From: an uncultured Desulfobacter sp.
Lineage (GTDB): Bacteria > Desulfobacterota > Desulfobacteria > Desulfobacterales > Desulfobacteraceae
Assembly (NCBI RefSeq): GCF_963664415.1
Contig: NZ_OY761440.1
Coordinates: forward strand, 744,001 to 808,000
Direction of reading: 5' to 3'
Length of the DNA stretch: 64,000 nt
The notes below the pieces were generated by a model. It saw only the letters and a program-made list of their open reading frames with translations. It was not told where the DNA came from and searched no databases. Positions 51,101 through 63,063 of the stretch are shown one piece after another. The first letter of the stretch is position 1. The number at the start of each line of letters is the position of its first letter. A program made the position numbers and the translations under genes.

Positions 51101-52560
51101 GACAACATCATAACCCTGGCTTCGAGCTGAGATTCCAATGAGAGAGGCACATGAACGGCCATCTGGTCTCCGTCAAAGTCGGCATTGAATGCCGGGCACA
51201 CCAGAGGATGAAGCTGGATAGCCTTACCTTCGATCAATACCGGCTCAAAGGCCTGGAATCCAAGGCGATGCAAAGTGGGGGCACGGTTAAGCATCACCGG
51301 ATACTCTTTTACCACCGCCTCAAGGGCATCCCAAACTTCAGTCTCTTCACGTTCGACCATTTTCTTGGCACTTTTAACCGTAGAAACCAGGCTTTTTTGC
51401 TCAAGGTAGTTGTAAATAAATGGTTTAAACAACTCCAAAGCCATTTTCTTTGGGATCCCACACTGGTGGAGCCGAAGTTCAGAACCCACGGTAATAACGG
51501 TACGGCCGGAATAGTCCACACGTTTACCTAAAAGGTTCTGACGGAAACGCCCCTGTTTGCCTTTAAGCGTATCAGATAATGATTTTAAAGGACGTTTGTT
51601 GGTACCCGTGACCACCCGTCCATGGCGCCCATTATCAAAAAGCACGTCCACAGCTTCCTGAAGCATCCGCTTTTCATTTCGAACAATGATATCAGGCGCA
51701 TTGAGATCAACCAAGCGTTTAAGACGGTTATTGCGATTAAGCACCCGACGGTAAAGGTCGTTAAGATCAGAGGTGGCAAATCTGCCGCCTTCAAGGGGAA
51801 CAAGCGGACGCAGATCCGGAGGCAAAATGGGGCAGGCCGTCAGGATCATCCGAGACGGCTCTATACCTGAAGTTAAAAAGGCATCAATAACCTTCATGCG
51901 CTTGGCCATTTTTTGCTGCTTGGCCATGGATTTGGTCAGCCCGATCTCTTCAGTAAGCTCATCATGGACCGCTTGAAGATCAATCTCATTGAGCAGGGTC
52001 AAGATAGCCTCAGCGCCTAGCCCCGCAACAAAACCCTCTTCTCCGAACTCTTCAATAGCTTCATAATACTGATCGTCGGAGAGCAATTGCATTTTTTTCA
52101 ATCCGGTATCTTTGGGATCGATCACTATAAATGAATCAAAATAAAGCACCTTTTCCAAATTCTTCAATGTCATATCCAGAACATTGCCGATCTTGGAAGG
52201 TAGACTTTTGAGAAACCAAATATGAGATACAGGCGCAGCAAGTTCAATATGGGCCATACGCTCGCGTCTGACTTTGGACTGAATAACCTCAACCCCACAC
52301 TTTTCGCAGACAACCCCCCGGTGTTTCATGCGTTTATATTTACCGCAATTACACTCGTAGTCCTTGGTCGGCCCAAAAACCTTGGCACAAAAAAGACCGT
52401 CACGTTCGGGCTTAAAAGTTCTATAGTTGATGGTTTCAGGCTTTTTTATTTCTCCGTAAGACCATTCCCGAATCTGATCTGAAGATGCAAGGCTGATCCG
52501 AACGCCCTGATAACTTTGAGGATCCTTGGGTTTTGCGAAGAAATCATAAATATTATCCAA
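48178..52560 (-). CDS. rpoC: RNA polymerase beta-prime subunit with an extra parvulin-like domain
   Basis: 1460 aa. Zinc site (CNCGKYKRMKHRGVVCEKCG), catalytic NADFDGDQMAVH, bridge helix and trigger loop regions, second zinc cluster (CNSKHGVCSRCYG), SI3-type insert in the trigger loop (between MRTFHIGG and KDITGGLPRV) and the normal C-terminus. Residues about 572-672 are additional: between TTTGRILLWETIP and LPFSLVNKLMDKK lies a segment with AEAALAELKSGGEFDVVLDK, GVLTRKEF, LYGLKQGQFTDV and KYTIFKVDER, the order and spacing of a PpiC/SurA parvulin, but Met/Thr stand where catalytic His residues would be. The frame is continuous, so the domain belongs to the protein. Confidence 0.98.
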   Translation of the reverse strand: MDNIYDFFAKPKDPQSYQGVRISLASSDQIREWSYGEIKKPETINYRTFKPERDGLFCAKVFGPTKDYECNCGKYKRMKHRGVVCEKCGVEVIQSKVRRERMAHIELAAPVSHIWFLKSLPSKIGNVLDMTLKNLEKVLYFDSFIVIDPKDTGLKKMQLLSDDQYYEAIEEFGEEGFVAGLGAEAILTLLNEIDLQAVHDELTEEIGLTKSMAKQQKMAKRMKVIDAFLTSGIEPSRMILTACPILPPDLRPLVPLEGGRFATSDLNDLYRRVLNRNNRLKRLVDLNAPDIIVRNEKRMLQEAVDVLFDNGRHGRVVTGTNKRPLKSLSDTLKGKQGRFRQNLLGKRVDYSGRTVITVGSELRLHQCGIPKKMALELFKPFIYNYLEQKSLVSTVKSAKKMVEREETEVWDALEAVVKEYPVMLNRAPTLHRLGFQAFEPVLIEGKAIQLHPLVCPAFNADFDGDQMAVHVPLSLESQLEARVMMLSTNNILSPANGQPIIVPTQDIVLGIYYMTRAMSGQQGEGATFSSIDEVRFAFDAGELDIHAKIKVRIDDVIYETTTGRILLWETIPGDVLLNMSRIRTENLEDAEAALAELKSGGEFDVVLDKYGDEEIKKTRGTTGVLTRKEFKNIFQVSDVVVEQLYGLKQGQFTDVRMVGDKYTIFKVDERTSTLPFSLVNKLMDKKSIVKLIDYAYRNIGLKETVILSDRLKDIGYKNSTLGGLSICIDDMIIPANKWDLIGKAEKNIEDIKNQYSEGLITQGEKYNKVVDIWAQATDDIANAMMEVMKNPPQKEGADGSEELNAVYVMADSGARGSKDQMRQLAGMRGLMAKPSGEIIENPITACFREGLSVLQYFISTHGARKGLADTALKTANSGYLTRRLADVGQDCTIVEPDCGTINGIEVEALYEGGEIIQTLGERILGRVTQEDIRDPYSDEFIVASDTELNEAHVVKIEAAGVQRVKIRSVLTCNSKHGVCSRCYGRDLAHGVTVEIGQAIGIVAAQSIGEPGTQLTMRTFHIGGTASRKVEVAEIKARVGGILKFNEDIQTVTSAQGDVIVMNRKGGGVTIVGEEGRERAKESVIYGATLHVKDGQEIMPGDIIASWDPFTTPIITEVSGRIRFADIIVGNTVQEQIDPVTGKVSRTIIESKDVEVRPRITVKDKEGKAVKLPSSKTPARYYLPVNAILTVEEDDNIMAGDVIAKLPRATTKTKDITGGLPRVAELFEVRKPKDPAVLTEIDGYVTVSKGTKGRQKVTVKPGDVGETKEYAIPKGQHVSVYDGDYVKSGDPLIAGSANPQDIMNIKGEVALAKYLVDEVQEVYRLQGVRINDKHIEVVIRQMMRRVKVISTGDTNFIPDEQVDRILFEETNRKVAMEGGEPAKGEPLILGITKASLSTDSFLSAASFQETTKVLTLAAIEGKYDSLKGLKENVVMGRLIPAGTGFPGYRNLEVGYGEFAEV
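50545..50847 (-). other. parvulin-like insertion in beta-prime, before the secondary-channel rim
   Basis: Encodes rpoC residues about 572-672. Compared with beta-prime of most bacteria, where a short IP-x-x-LP link is expected, about 100 residues are added. Elements in parvulin order: strand (VLLNMSRI), Asp/Glu-Ala helix (DAEAALAELKSGGEF), loop KKTRGTTGVLTRKEF in place of GGDLG, helix (VVVEQLYGL), KQGQFTDV, and last strand KYTIFKVDER, like YHIIKV-E-R in active enzymes. Assigned by eye only. Confidence 0.65.
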
Positions 52561-52570
52561 TGTCTTCTCC

Positions 52571-56701
<4,131 letters not shown>

Positions 56702-56771
56702 GATATCTCCCGATGTGAGTTTTTCCAACTGTAAAAGCGGAGACACGACCCACTGGCCTTGCCCCCGCGTA

Positions 56772-56816
56772 TAGTTTATGCACAAACTATTTGTGCTTAT
56801 AAGCTATGCTAAACTA
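56772..56816 (-). promoter_or_regulatory. nested hairpin in the rplL-rpoB gap
   Basis: Outer arms TAGTTTA (56772-56778) and TAAACTA (56810-56816, overlapping the rplL stop), inner hairpin GCACAAA-CTA-TTTGTGC (56780-56796). It resembles in position the attenuator/RNase III site between rplL and rpoB known in E. coli, and may set the ratio of L7/L12 to polymerase. Confidence 0.4.
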
Positions 56817-57206
56817 CTTTACAGACACCTGAGCACCGGCACCCTCAAGCTGTTCTTTGATCTTGTCTGCCTCTTCTTTGGCAATACCCTCTTTTACAGC
56901 TTTGGGTGCTTCTTCAACAAGTGCCTTGGCTTCTTTAAGCCCAAGACCGGTGATAGCACGAACTTCCTTGATCACATTAATCTTTTTATCACCGGCAGCT
57001 TCAAGGACAACGTCAAATTCTGTTTTCTCTTCAGCGGCGGCGCCACCTGCATCACCACCGGCAGGCATCGCACCTGCAGCAAAGGCAACAGGTGCAGCTG
57101 CGGATACACCAAATTTGTCTTCAAGTTCCTTAATCAGTTCGGAAAGCTCCAGAACGCTCATATTTGAAATAAATTCAATTACATCATCTTTTGTAATATC
57201 AGCCAT
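56814..57206 (-). CDS. rplL: 50S ribosomal protein L7/L12
   Basis: 130 aa. N-terminal dimer domain (VIEFISNMSVLELSELIKEL), Ala/Gly-rich hinge (AAPVAFAAGAMPAGGDAGGA) and the C-terminal factor-binding domain (KKINVIKEVRAITGLGLKEA). The acidic stalk protein, present in several copies per ribosome. Confidence 0.98.
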   Translation of the reverse strand: MADITKDDVIEFISNMSVLELSELIKELEDKFGVSAAAPVAFAAGAMPAGGDAGGAAAEEKTEFDVVLEAAGDKKINVIKEVRAITGLGLKEAKALVEEAPKAVKEGIAKEEADKIKEQLEGAGAQVSVK

Positions 57207-57275
57207 TTTAATCTCCTGAAAATATACGAATATTTGGATCGTATTTATAAATCTAAGGTTTTGGTTTATTGTAGG

Positions 57276-57800
57276 TTACGCTGCATCTTTTTGATCTTTA
57301 ACAGCATTAAGCACATTGAGAAAAGATCTTGGAACACCGGCCAAAACGTTGACAAAATTCGTGGGTACGGCATTGAGTGTACATACCAGTTTGCCCAGCA
57401 GCTCTTCTTTGGACGGCATTTTTGCAAGCTGCTTAACGTCTTCGTCGCTTAAAAATTTTCCACCCAGGGACGCACCCTTAAGCTGCATTTTCTCATTGGT
57501 TTTCAGAAATTCTGAGATGACCTTGGCTGGTGCCACAGGATCATCTTTGGAAATGATGATCGCATTAGGTCCTTTAAAAAGATCAATTAACACCTCTGAG
57601 CCGGTTTCTTTCGCTGCCAACCGCATCAAGGTATTTTTCACGACTGCCATCTGAGCGCCGGCTTCCCGAAGTTTTGCGCGAAGTTCGGTCACCTGGGACA
57701 CAGTGAGTCCCTTATAGTCGATCAGAAAAGAGATCTCTGCTTCGCTGAGATCCTTTGCTATTTTTTCGACCAGTTCTTTTTTCTGGGAAATATTCAGCAT
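57276..57800 (-). CDS. rplJ: 50S ribosomal protein L10
   Basis: 174 aa from the ATG at 57800 (MLNISQKKELVEKIAKDL), with GGAGGTG upstream; a longer frame reaches 57905 but has no support. LIDYKGLTVSQVTELRAKLR and NTLMRLAAKE are typical. Holds L7/L12 on the ribosome. Confidence 0.97.
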   Translation of the reverse strand: MLNISQKKELVEKIAKDLSEAEISFLIDYKGLTVSQVTELRAKLREAGAQMAVVKNTLMRLAAKETGSEVLIDLFKGPNAIIISKDDPVAPAKVISEFLKTNEKMQLKGASLGGKFLSDEDVKQLAKMPSKEELLGKLVCTLNAVPTNFVNVLAGVPRSFLNVLNAVKDQKDAA

Positions 57801-57976
57801 TTTTTTTACACCTCCTTCCATAATTAAACTAGTGTCGAAGGTGCCAACGAAACCAAAACAAAATTTATTTTCTGTCTCGGCAGGCCGGCAAATCCGATTA
57901 TGCATATAATATGCACCTACTGTCTATGACAGGTTTCAAGCGTATTTCATTTTTGAAAATGAAATACGCTTATTAT
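57801..57976 (-). promoter_or_regulatory. rplJ leader with three hairpins
   Basis: Between rplA and rplJ. In order on the - strand: a perfect 16-bp stem with 2-base loop (arms 57956-57971 and 57938-57953), then CTGTC-ATA-GACAG (57920-57932), then TGCATA-TTA-TATGCA (57901-57915). The place and structure suggest an L10(L12)4 autoregulatory leader and an rplA 3' processing or attenuation site. Not a proven binding site. Confidence 0.5.
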
Positions 57977-58669
57977 TTACTTGATTAACAAAGGATCAAC
58001 TTTAATACCAGGACCCATTGTTGAAGATACGCTGATGGATTTCAGATAGGTTCCTTTGCTTGCTGCTGGTTTGAGAGCGAGAATTTTATCAAGAAAAACA
58101 GTTATATTTTCAAACAGCTTTTCAGCACCAAAGGAAACTTTACCGACAGGGACATGAACAATACCGGCTTTCTCAACTCTAAAGTCAATCTTGCCGGCTT
58201 TCACTTCATTAATAGCTTTGGATAGTTCAAAGGTTACGGTACCGGTTTTAGCGTTAGGCATAAGCCCTCTGGGACCGAGTACACGTCCAAGCTTACCAAC
58301 AGTACCCATCATATCCGGCGTCGCAATCGCTTTATCAAACCCGAACCAACCGTCTTTGATCTTCTCAACGATCTCATCTGTGGCAATGAAGTCTGCGCCC
58401 GCATCAAGGGCTTCTTGTTCTTTTTCACCTTTAGCAAACACCAGGACCTTAACCTCTTTACCCAGTCCATTTGGCAGAACAACGGTTCCACGAACCATCT
58501 GATCTGCATGCCGCGGGTCAACCCCCAGCCTTACGGCGACATCAACCGTTTCGTCAAATTTTGCATAACTGGAAGATACAGCAATTTCCAGGGCATCTTT
58601 GGGTCCATACTGGACCATTCTGTCCACTTTGCTCAGTGCTTCGTTATGTTTTTTACTCCGCTTAGGCAT
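57977..58669 (-). CDS. rplA: 50S ribosomal protein L1
   Basis: 230 aa from ATG 58669 (MPKRSKKHNEALSKV); a GTG at 58678 is also possible. ATPDMMGTVGKLGRVLGPRG and LMPNAKTGTVT are canonical. Ends with PGIKVDPLLIK. Confidence 0.97.
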   Translation of the reverse strand: MPKRSKKHNEALSKVDRMVQYGPKDALEIAVSSSYAKFDETVDVAVRLGVDPRHADQMVRGTVVLPNGLGKEVKVLVFAKGEKEQEALDAGADFIATDEIVEKIKDGWFGFDKAIATPDMMGTVGKLGRVLGPRGLMPNAKTGTVTFELSKAINEVKAGKIDFRVEKAGIVHVPVGKVSFGAEKLFENITVFLDKILALKPAASKGTYLKSISVSSTMGPGIKVDPLLIK

Positions 58670-58693
58670 TTTAATCACTCTTATACTTGAAAG

Positions 58694-59116
58694 TTAAACG
58701 ACTTCTATTCCCATACTTCTGGCTGTGCCTTCAATAATCCTGACAGCAGCATCAATATCCGCAGCATTCAAATCCGGCTTTTTGGTTTCTGCAATTGCAA
58801 CAACCTGATCCCTTGTCACTTTGCCGACCTTATCACGATTTGGCTCACCAGACCCTTTAGCAAGTTTGGCCGCAGCCAAAAGCAATCTTGAAGCAGGTGG
58901 CGTTTTGGTTATAAAACTGAAAGACCGATCCTGATACACAGTGATAACAACCGGAATAATCTGCCCCGCATCATTAGTGGTTTTAGCATTAAACGCCTTA
59001 CAAAAATCCATGATATTGACACCGTGTTGTCCCAGAGCCGGACCAATTGGAGGGGACGGATTTGCCTTGCCGGCTTCAACCTGAAGCTTAATTTGTGTCA
59101 TTACTTTTTTTGCCAT
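58694..59116 (-). CDS. rplK: 50S ribosomal protein L11
   Basis: 140 aa; KLQVEAGKANPSPPIGPALG and GQHGVNIMDFCKAFNAKT. Part of the GTPase centre and of the stringent response trigger. Confidence 0.98.
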   Translation of the reverse strand: MAKKVMTQIKLQVEAGKANPSPPIGPALGQHGVNIMDFCKAFNAKTTNDAGQIIPVVITVYQDRSFSFITKTPPASRLLLAAAKLAKGSGEPNRDKVGKVTRDQVVAIAETKKPDLNAADIDAAVRIIEGTARSMGIEVV

Positions 59117-59151
59117 TTTTTTACTCCCGAAACTCTTTATTTACAACCCGA

Positions 59152-59682
59152 CTAAATCTTGGTTACCTGTATGAAATTCAATTCGACCGGCGTAGCTCGC
59201 CCAAAAATACTGACCAGCACCTTTACCTTCTCTTTGTCTGGAGACACTTCTTCTATAGTACCATTGAAATTAGAAAAAGGCCCATCAACAACCCGCACAT
59301 CGTCACCCGGCTCAAAATAATATTTGGGCTGAGGTTTTTCTTTCCCTTGTTCCATCTTCTCAATGATGCTTTGGGCTTCTTTCTCGGTTATGGGCGCAGG
59401 TTTATTTTTACCACCAAGAAAACCGGTAACTTTAGCAGTGGAACTCACGATATGCCATGTCTCGTTATCCAAATGCATGCGCACAAGAATATATCCAGGA
59501 TAAAATTTTCTGGAAGATTGCCTTTTTTTTCCATCCACCAACTCAACGACATTTTCGGATGGAATCAGGATGTCACCGAATTTTTCCGGGTGTTTCAACC
59601 CCTGGATTTTTTCTTCCAGAGCAAGCTTTACCTTTTGCTCATGGCCGGAATAAACGTGAACGACATACCACTTTAAAGACAT
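59152..59682 (-). CDS. nusG: transcription termination/antitermination factor NusG
   Basis: 176 aa from ATG 59682 (MSLKWYVVHVYSGHEQKVKL). NGN domain, then a KOW domain with GDDVRVVDGPFSNFNGTIEE. Binds the polymerase clamp and couples to S10 or Rho. 16 bases after secE. Confidence 0.97.
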   Translation of the reverse strand: MSLKWYVVHVYSGHEQKVKLALEEKIQGLKHPEKFGDILIPSENVVELVDGKKRQSSRKFYPGYILVRMHLDNETWHIVSSTAKVTGFLGGKNKPAPITEKEAQSIIEKMEQGKEKPQPKYYFEPGDDVRVVDGPFSNFNGTIEEVSPDKEKVKVLVSIFGRATPVELNFIQVTKI

Positions 59683-59698
59683 TTTATTTCCCTTAGCC

Positions 59699-60052
59699 TC
59701 AAGTAAGAACGACTTGGACAAGCTTGGACAAACTGTAGTCAAAAACCCCCAGAAAAACAGCAACAACAAACACAAAAATAATAACCACTACCGTTGTGCC
59801 GGTTGTCTGCTTTCTAGTCGGCCAGACAACTTTTTTTAATTCAACTTTTACTTCCCGAAAAAATTCTGATGTCCTCGCAAAAACATTACCAGCCCCAGGC
59901 TGCCCTACCGGCTTCTCAACCTTAGAAGCCGATGAAATCGGCATCGACTTCCCCGCCACAGTCGATTTTACAGCTGACCCGGCGTCTCCATCACTCCCAG
60001 TAACTCGTTTTCGTTTCTCATTCTGAGGTTTTTTTTTCTGTAATCTCGACAT
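59699..60052 (-). CDS. secE: preprotein translocase subunit SecE
   Basis: 117 aa. A ~55-residue Lys/Ser-rich N-terminal extension precedes the conserved FFREVKVELKKVVWPTRKQT and one membrane segment (TVVVIIFVFVVAVFLGVFDY). Single-helix SecE with a long cytoplasmic arm. Confidence 0.93.
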   Translation of the reverse strand: MSRLQKKKPQNEKRKRVTGSDGDAGSAVKSTVAGKSMPISSASKVEKPVGQPGAGNVFARTSEFFREVKVELKKVVWPTRKQTTGTTVVVIIFVFVVAVFLGVFDYSLSKLVQVVLT

Positions 60053-60068
60053 ATCTCACCGATAAATT

Positions 60069-60103
60069 ACCTCCTGCTCGACATCAACAATCAAGCAGGA
60101 GGT
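60069..60103 (-). promoter_or_regulatory. hairpin between tRNA-Trp and secE
   Basis: ACCTCCTGCT (60069-60078) and AGCAGGAGGT (60094-60103), a perfect 10-bp stem. On the - strand the 3' arm contains AGGAGGT, 16 bases before the secE ATG, so a Shine-Dalgarno-like run is held in the stem. May act in tRNA/mRNA processing or in secE control. Confidence 0.45.
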
Positions 60104-60113
60104 CAAAAAAAAG

Positions 60114-60190
60114 TGGCAGGTCAGGAGGGAGTCGAACCCCCAACAGCCGGATTTGGAGTCCGGAGCTCTGCCAATTGGAGCTACTGACCT
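60114..60190 (-). tRNA. trnW: tRNA-Trp (CCA anticodon)
   Basis: 77 bases with encoded 3' CCA. Acceptor AGGTCAG pairs with CTGACCT; anticodon arm CCGGA-CTCCAAA-TCCGG gives CCA; T-loop GTTCGACTC. Between rpmG and secE. Confidence 0.95.
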
Positions 60191-60200
60191 GCAGGGTAAA

Positions 60201-60359
60201 CTATTTTATTTTTGTTTCTTTGTGGACGAGATGTTTATTACAGAATTTGCAATATTTTTTAAACTCAATCTTGTCCGGAGTCTTGCGTTTGTTTTTGGTC
60301 GTTGTATAATTTTTTCTCTTACATTCAGTACAAGCAAGAGCAATAAGCACTCTGTCCAC
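60201..60359 (-). CDS. rpmG: 50S ribosomal protein L33
   Basis: 52 codons, GTG start at 60357-60359 with AGGGG six bases upstream; a TTG two codons earlier is in frame. DRVLIALACTECKRKNYTTT and KYCKFCNKHLVHKETK; the two CxxC pairs mark the zinc form. Lies between tRNA-Thr and tRNA-Trp, where tufB stands in many proteobacteria. Confidence 0.93.
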   Translation of the reverse strand: MDRVLIALACTECKRKNYTTTKNKRKTPDKIEFKKYCKFCNKHLVHKETKIK

Positions 60360-60461
60360 TTTCAACCCCTTGACGTTTATTTTTAATATTGCCTACATCA
60401 CACAGCTACTCAAAAGCCAATGATGCTTTATTAAAGCGGGTATAAATCTTTTAGCACAAAT

Positions 60462-60538
60462 TGGAGCCCATGACCAGAATCGAACTGGTGAACCTCTTCC
60501 TTACCAAGGAAGCGCTCTACCGACTGAGCTACATGGGC
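60462..60538 (-). tRNA. trnT: tRNA-Thr (GGT anticodon)
   Basis: 77 bases with CCA. Acceptor GCCCATG / CATGGGC; anticodon loop TTGGTAA (GGT); T-arm ACCAG-TTCGATT-CTGGT. Confidence 0.95.
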
Positions 60539-60581
60539 CAAAAATGCACACTATCTAAACCAGCATACGGGAGACTACGAA

Positions 60582-60657
60582 TGGAGCGGGAGACGAGGCT
60601 CGAACTCGCGACATTCAGCTTGGAAGGCTGAAGCTCTACCAACTGAGCTACTCCCGC
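60582..60657 (-). tRNA. trnG: tRNA-Gly (TCC anticodon)
   Basis: 76 bases with CCA. Acceptor GCGGGAG / CTCCCGC; anticodon arm TTCAGC-CTTCCAA-GCTGAA gives TCC. Confidence 0.95.
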
Positions 60658-60740
60658 TTATGATAAGACTAATTAAGTCAATCAACCAAACATACTACGT
60701 AGTCCCAACAATCTAAGCCATAGATCTCCTACATTCGTTT

Positions 60741-60825
60741 TGGTGGTGGGGGGAGGATTTGAACCTCCGAAGGCTGAGCCGTCAGATTTACAGTCTGATC
60801 CCTTTGACCACTCGGGAACCCCACC
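60741..60825 (-). tRNA. trnY: tRNA-Tyr (GTA anticodon)
   Basis: 85 bases with CCA and a long variable arm. Acceptor GGTGGGG / CCCCACC; anticodon arm CAGAC-TGTAAAT-CTG gives GTA. Confidence 0.95.
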
Positions 60826-60835
60826 TAAGCTATTT

Positions 60836-60911
60836 TGGAGCCGATACCCCGAATCGAACGGAGGACATTCTCATTACAAGTGAGATGCTCTACCAACTGA
60901 GCTATATCGGC
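60836..60911 (-). tRNA. trnT: tRNA-Thr (TGT anticodon)
   Basis: 76 bases with CCA. Acceptor GCCGATA / TATCGGC; anticodon arm TCTCA-CTTGTAA-TGAGA gives TGT. First gene of the block; order Thr-Tyr-Gly-Thr equals the thrU-tyrU-glyT-thrT order of E. coli. Confidence 0.95.
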
Positions 60912-61347
60912 CAACTTTAAGCTACACACTCTGCTGTAGCAAAAAGACCGGGCAAAGATAGCAGAAGATTTTCAATATGGCAACCCCTTTTTTTCAAAAA
61001 AAACATATTTTTTTTCCAGCTGTAGATCACTTCATAAATCTGTGACCCGATTGTTTCATCCGCTCTGGTACTATAACACCAAACAAAAACAAATTGCACG
61101 CTATCGCGCAATATAACTTCCATTAATTTTAACCATAAATTGTCGAAACTCAATAAAAACAATAGTTCCACGATATTTTTTCATTGACATTCCACGTGAT
61201 CTTCATTACACAAAAAGATATTCCAAATAACAGCCATAAGCTGATTTGGTCTATCGACACCCCTAAGTTCTTTTCACATTAAAATACAATAGTAAATTAG
61301 CAGCTTATTTGAACTTTTCATAACACAGCTAGCGGTAAGGAGACGAA
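60912..61347. other. intergenic region between the tRNA operon and the transglycosylase gene
   Basis: 436 AT-rich bases with divergent promoters. The tRNA promoter is listed separately. For the + strand gene, TTGACA at 61184-61189 with a poor -10 (TACACA, 61207-61212) is the best guess. An 84-codon - strand frame (60917-61171) overlaps the tRNA promoter and is taken as chance. Confidence 0.45.
60955..60983 (-). promoter_or_regulatory. sigma-70 promoter of the tRNA-secE-nusG block
   Basis: On the - strand TTGCCA (60978-60983), 17 bases, TATCTT (60955-60960), then a G/C-rich discriminator TGCCCGG, as in stable-RNA promoters under stringent control. Start would be near 60948, about 37 bases before tRNA-Thr. 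Confidence 0.65.
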
Positions 61348-63063
61348 GTGAATATTCACAAACTGGCCGCATTTATTTTTGCCTTATTTCTAATTACCGG
61401 CTGCCAGCAGTCCCAATTGTCAGCCAACAAGCCCTTAACTGACCAGACTTTTAAAGAGCCAGAGCCCCAAGGCCAATGCATTCTTCAGCCTGAAACAAAA
61501 AAACTGAACCAAGTCGGGGACTCAGATCAGGGGAAAATAGATCAGGCCTTAGAGCTTTGTAATGCGGCACAAAATTACTGGGAAGAGGGAAACCTTGAAG
61601 AAGCACTATCAAGCCTTGATGCAGCTTATGCCTTGATGCTTGAAATTGATAAAATTGATGATTCAGAAGTAAATCAACAAAAAGAGGACATTCGTTATCT
61701 TATCTCAAAACGAGTTCTTGAAATTTACGCGTCTCGACAAATTGTTGTAACCGGCCATCATGACGCCATCCCCATCACATTGAATGATCATGTGAAAGCA
61801 GAAATTAGACGATTAACCGGCCCGGAACGCAAATTTTTTATCCGAGCACTTAACCGTTCCTGTCGCTATCGGCCATTCATTGTTCAGGAGCTTAAAAAAT
61901 CGGGATTACCCGAAGAAATCTCCTGGCTTCCTCTAATAGAAAGCGGCTTTAAAAGTAGGGCTTTATCTCCTGCACGAGCACTTGGTCTATGGCAGTTCAT
62001 ACCATCAACCGGCAATAAATTCGGTTTAAATCGAAATCACTATATAGATGAACGCATGGATCCTGAAAAAGCGACCAGAGCCGCCATTGATTATCTCAAG
62101 GAGCTGCACAATTTATTCGGAGACTGGACCACTGCCATTGCAGCTTACAATTGTGGTGAATACCGAGTACTAAAAACTATTCGTAGACAAAAGCTGAACT
62201 ATCTGGATAATTTCTGGGATTTGTACCAGAGCCTGCCCCGGGAAACAGCAAGGTATGTGCCGAGATTTTTGGCGACTGTTCATATTGTCAAGAATCTTGA
62301 AAAATATAACATTGACATAGATAACCCGTTAAAACCTCTCGAATACAAGCCTTTTGACATAAAAAAACAAGTCCGTTTAAGTGAAATTGCAAAGGCAATC
62401 AATGTAGATGTAAACACGCTTGTATCTCTTAATCCGGAACTGCGTCATGAAGTCACGCCCCCTGAGCCCTACACCATAAAAATCCCTGTGAATCATGCAG
62501 AACTGTTTATGGCCAAGATAGACGGCATTAAAACGACTTACCGTCAGCCTCCCCAGTATAGGTACTACCGCGTACGAAAGGGAGACACATTATCTGGCAT
62601 TGCACGTAAATTTAGGACGTCTGTAAGTACCATCGCCAGGTGCAATAAAATTTCAAGAAAAAGCTGCCTTGCTATTGGCAAGGTATTAAAAATTCCAGGT
62701 TCAGGTTACAAATCAAGCCCCAAAACAACCGCAAAGACCTACGCAAAATCAACAAAAATCACCTATACCGTGCGACGGGGAGATAACCTGTGGCTGATTG
62801 CCAAAAAATTTTCTACAACCACCAAGCGGATCAAAACACTTAACAAATTATCAGGGAACAGACTCAGCATTGGTCAGCGCCTGATAATTGTCACCGGAGA
62901 TAAAGGATCCAGCAAAAAATATTCAAAATATAGAGTTAAATCCGGTGACAGCCCTGTGGGTATCGCCAAAAGACACAATATGAGCCTTGCCCGACTGTTA
63001 TCATTAAATCATTTGAACAAAAGAAGCAAAATTTATCCTGGTCAGGACCTGCTTGTGGAATAA
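61348..63063 (+). CDS. mltD: membrane-bound lytic murein transglycosylase D-like lipoprotein with LysM domains
   Basis: Cleaves peptidoglycan glycan strands. 571 aa with GTG start (TAAGGAGA upstream). Lipoprotein signal 1-19, lipobox LITGC. A helical N-terminal part (50-130), SLT catalytic domain about 185-300 (Glu in LPLIESGFKSRALS, ALGLWQFIPSTG, AIAAYNCGEYR), a degenerate LysM near 345, then three clear LysM repeats (YYRVRKGDTLSGIA, TYTVRRGDNLWLIA, KYRVKSGDSPVGIA) for glycan binding. Single gene. Confidence 0.93.
   Translation: MNIHKLAAFIFALFLITGCQQSQLSANKPLTDQTFKEPEPQGQCILQPETKKLNQVGDSDQGKIDQALELCNAAQNYWEEGNLEEALSSLDAAYALMLEIDKIDDSEVNQQKEDIRYLISKRVLEIYASRQIVVTGHHDAIPITLNDHVKAEIRRLTGPERKFFIRALNRSCRYRPFIVQELKKSGLPEEISWLPLIESGFKSRALSPARALGLWQFIPSTGNKFGLNRNHYIDERMDPEKATRAAIDYLKELHNLFGDWTTAIAAYNCGEYRVLKTIRRQKLNYLDNFWDLYQSLPRETARYVPRFLATVHIVKNLEKYNIDIDNPLKPLEYKPFDIKKQVRLSEIAKAINVDVNTLVSLNPELRHEVTPPEPYTIKIPVNHAELFMAKIDGIKTTYRQPPQYRYYRVRKGDTLSGIARKFRTSVSTIARCNKISRKSCLAIGKVLKIPGSGYKSSPKTTAKTYAKSTKITYTVRRGDNLWLIAKKFSTTTKRIKTLNKLSGNRLSIGQRLIIVTGDKGSSKKYSKYRVKSGDSPVGIAKRHNMSLARLLSLNHLNKRSKIYPGQDLLVE

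Noticed and set aside
48178..52560. rpoC extra segment as a frameshift or intein
   Set aside because: The frame stays open and in register on both sides; there are no intein splice residues or endonuclease motifs, and the added part has its own fold-like pattern.
60917..61171. 84-codon - strand frame before the tRNA operon
   Set aside because: It overlaps the predicted tRNA promoter, has no ribosome site and no family resemblance.
61184..61212. TTGACA and TACACA as promoter of the transglycosylase gene
   Set aside because: The -10 is poor; kept only as a remark in the intergenic entry.
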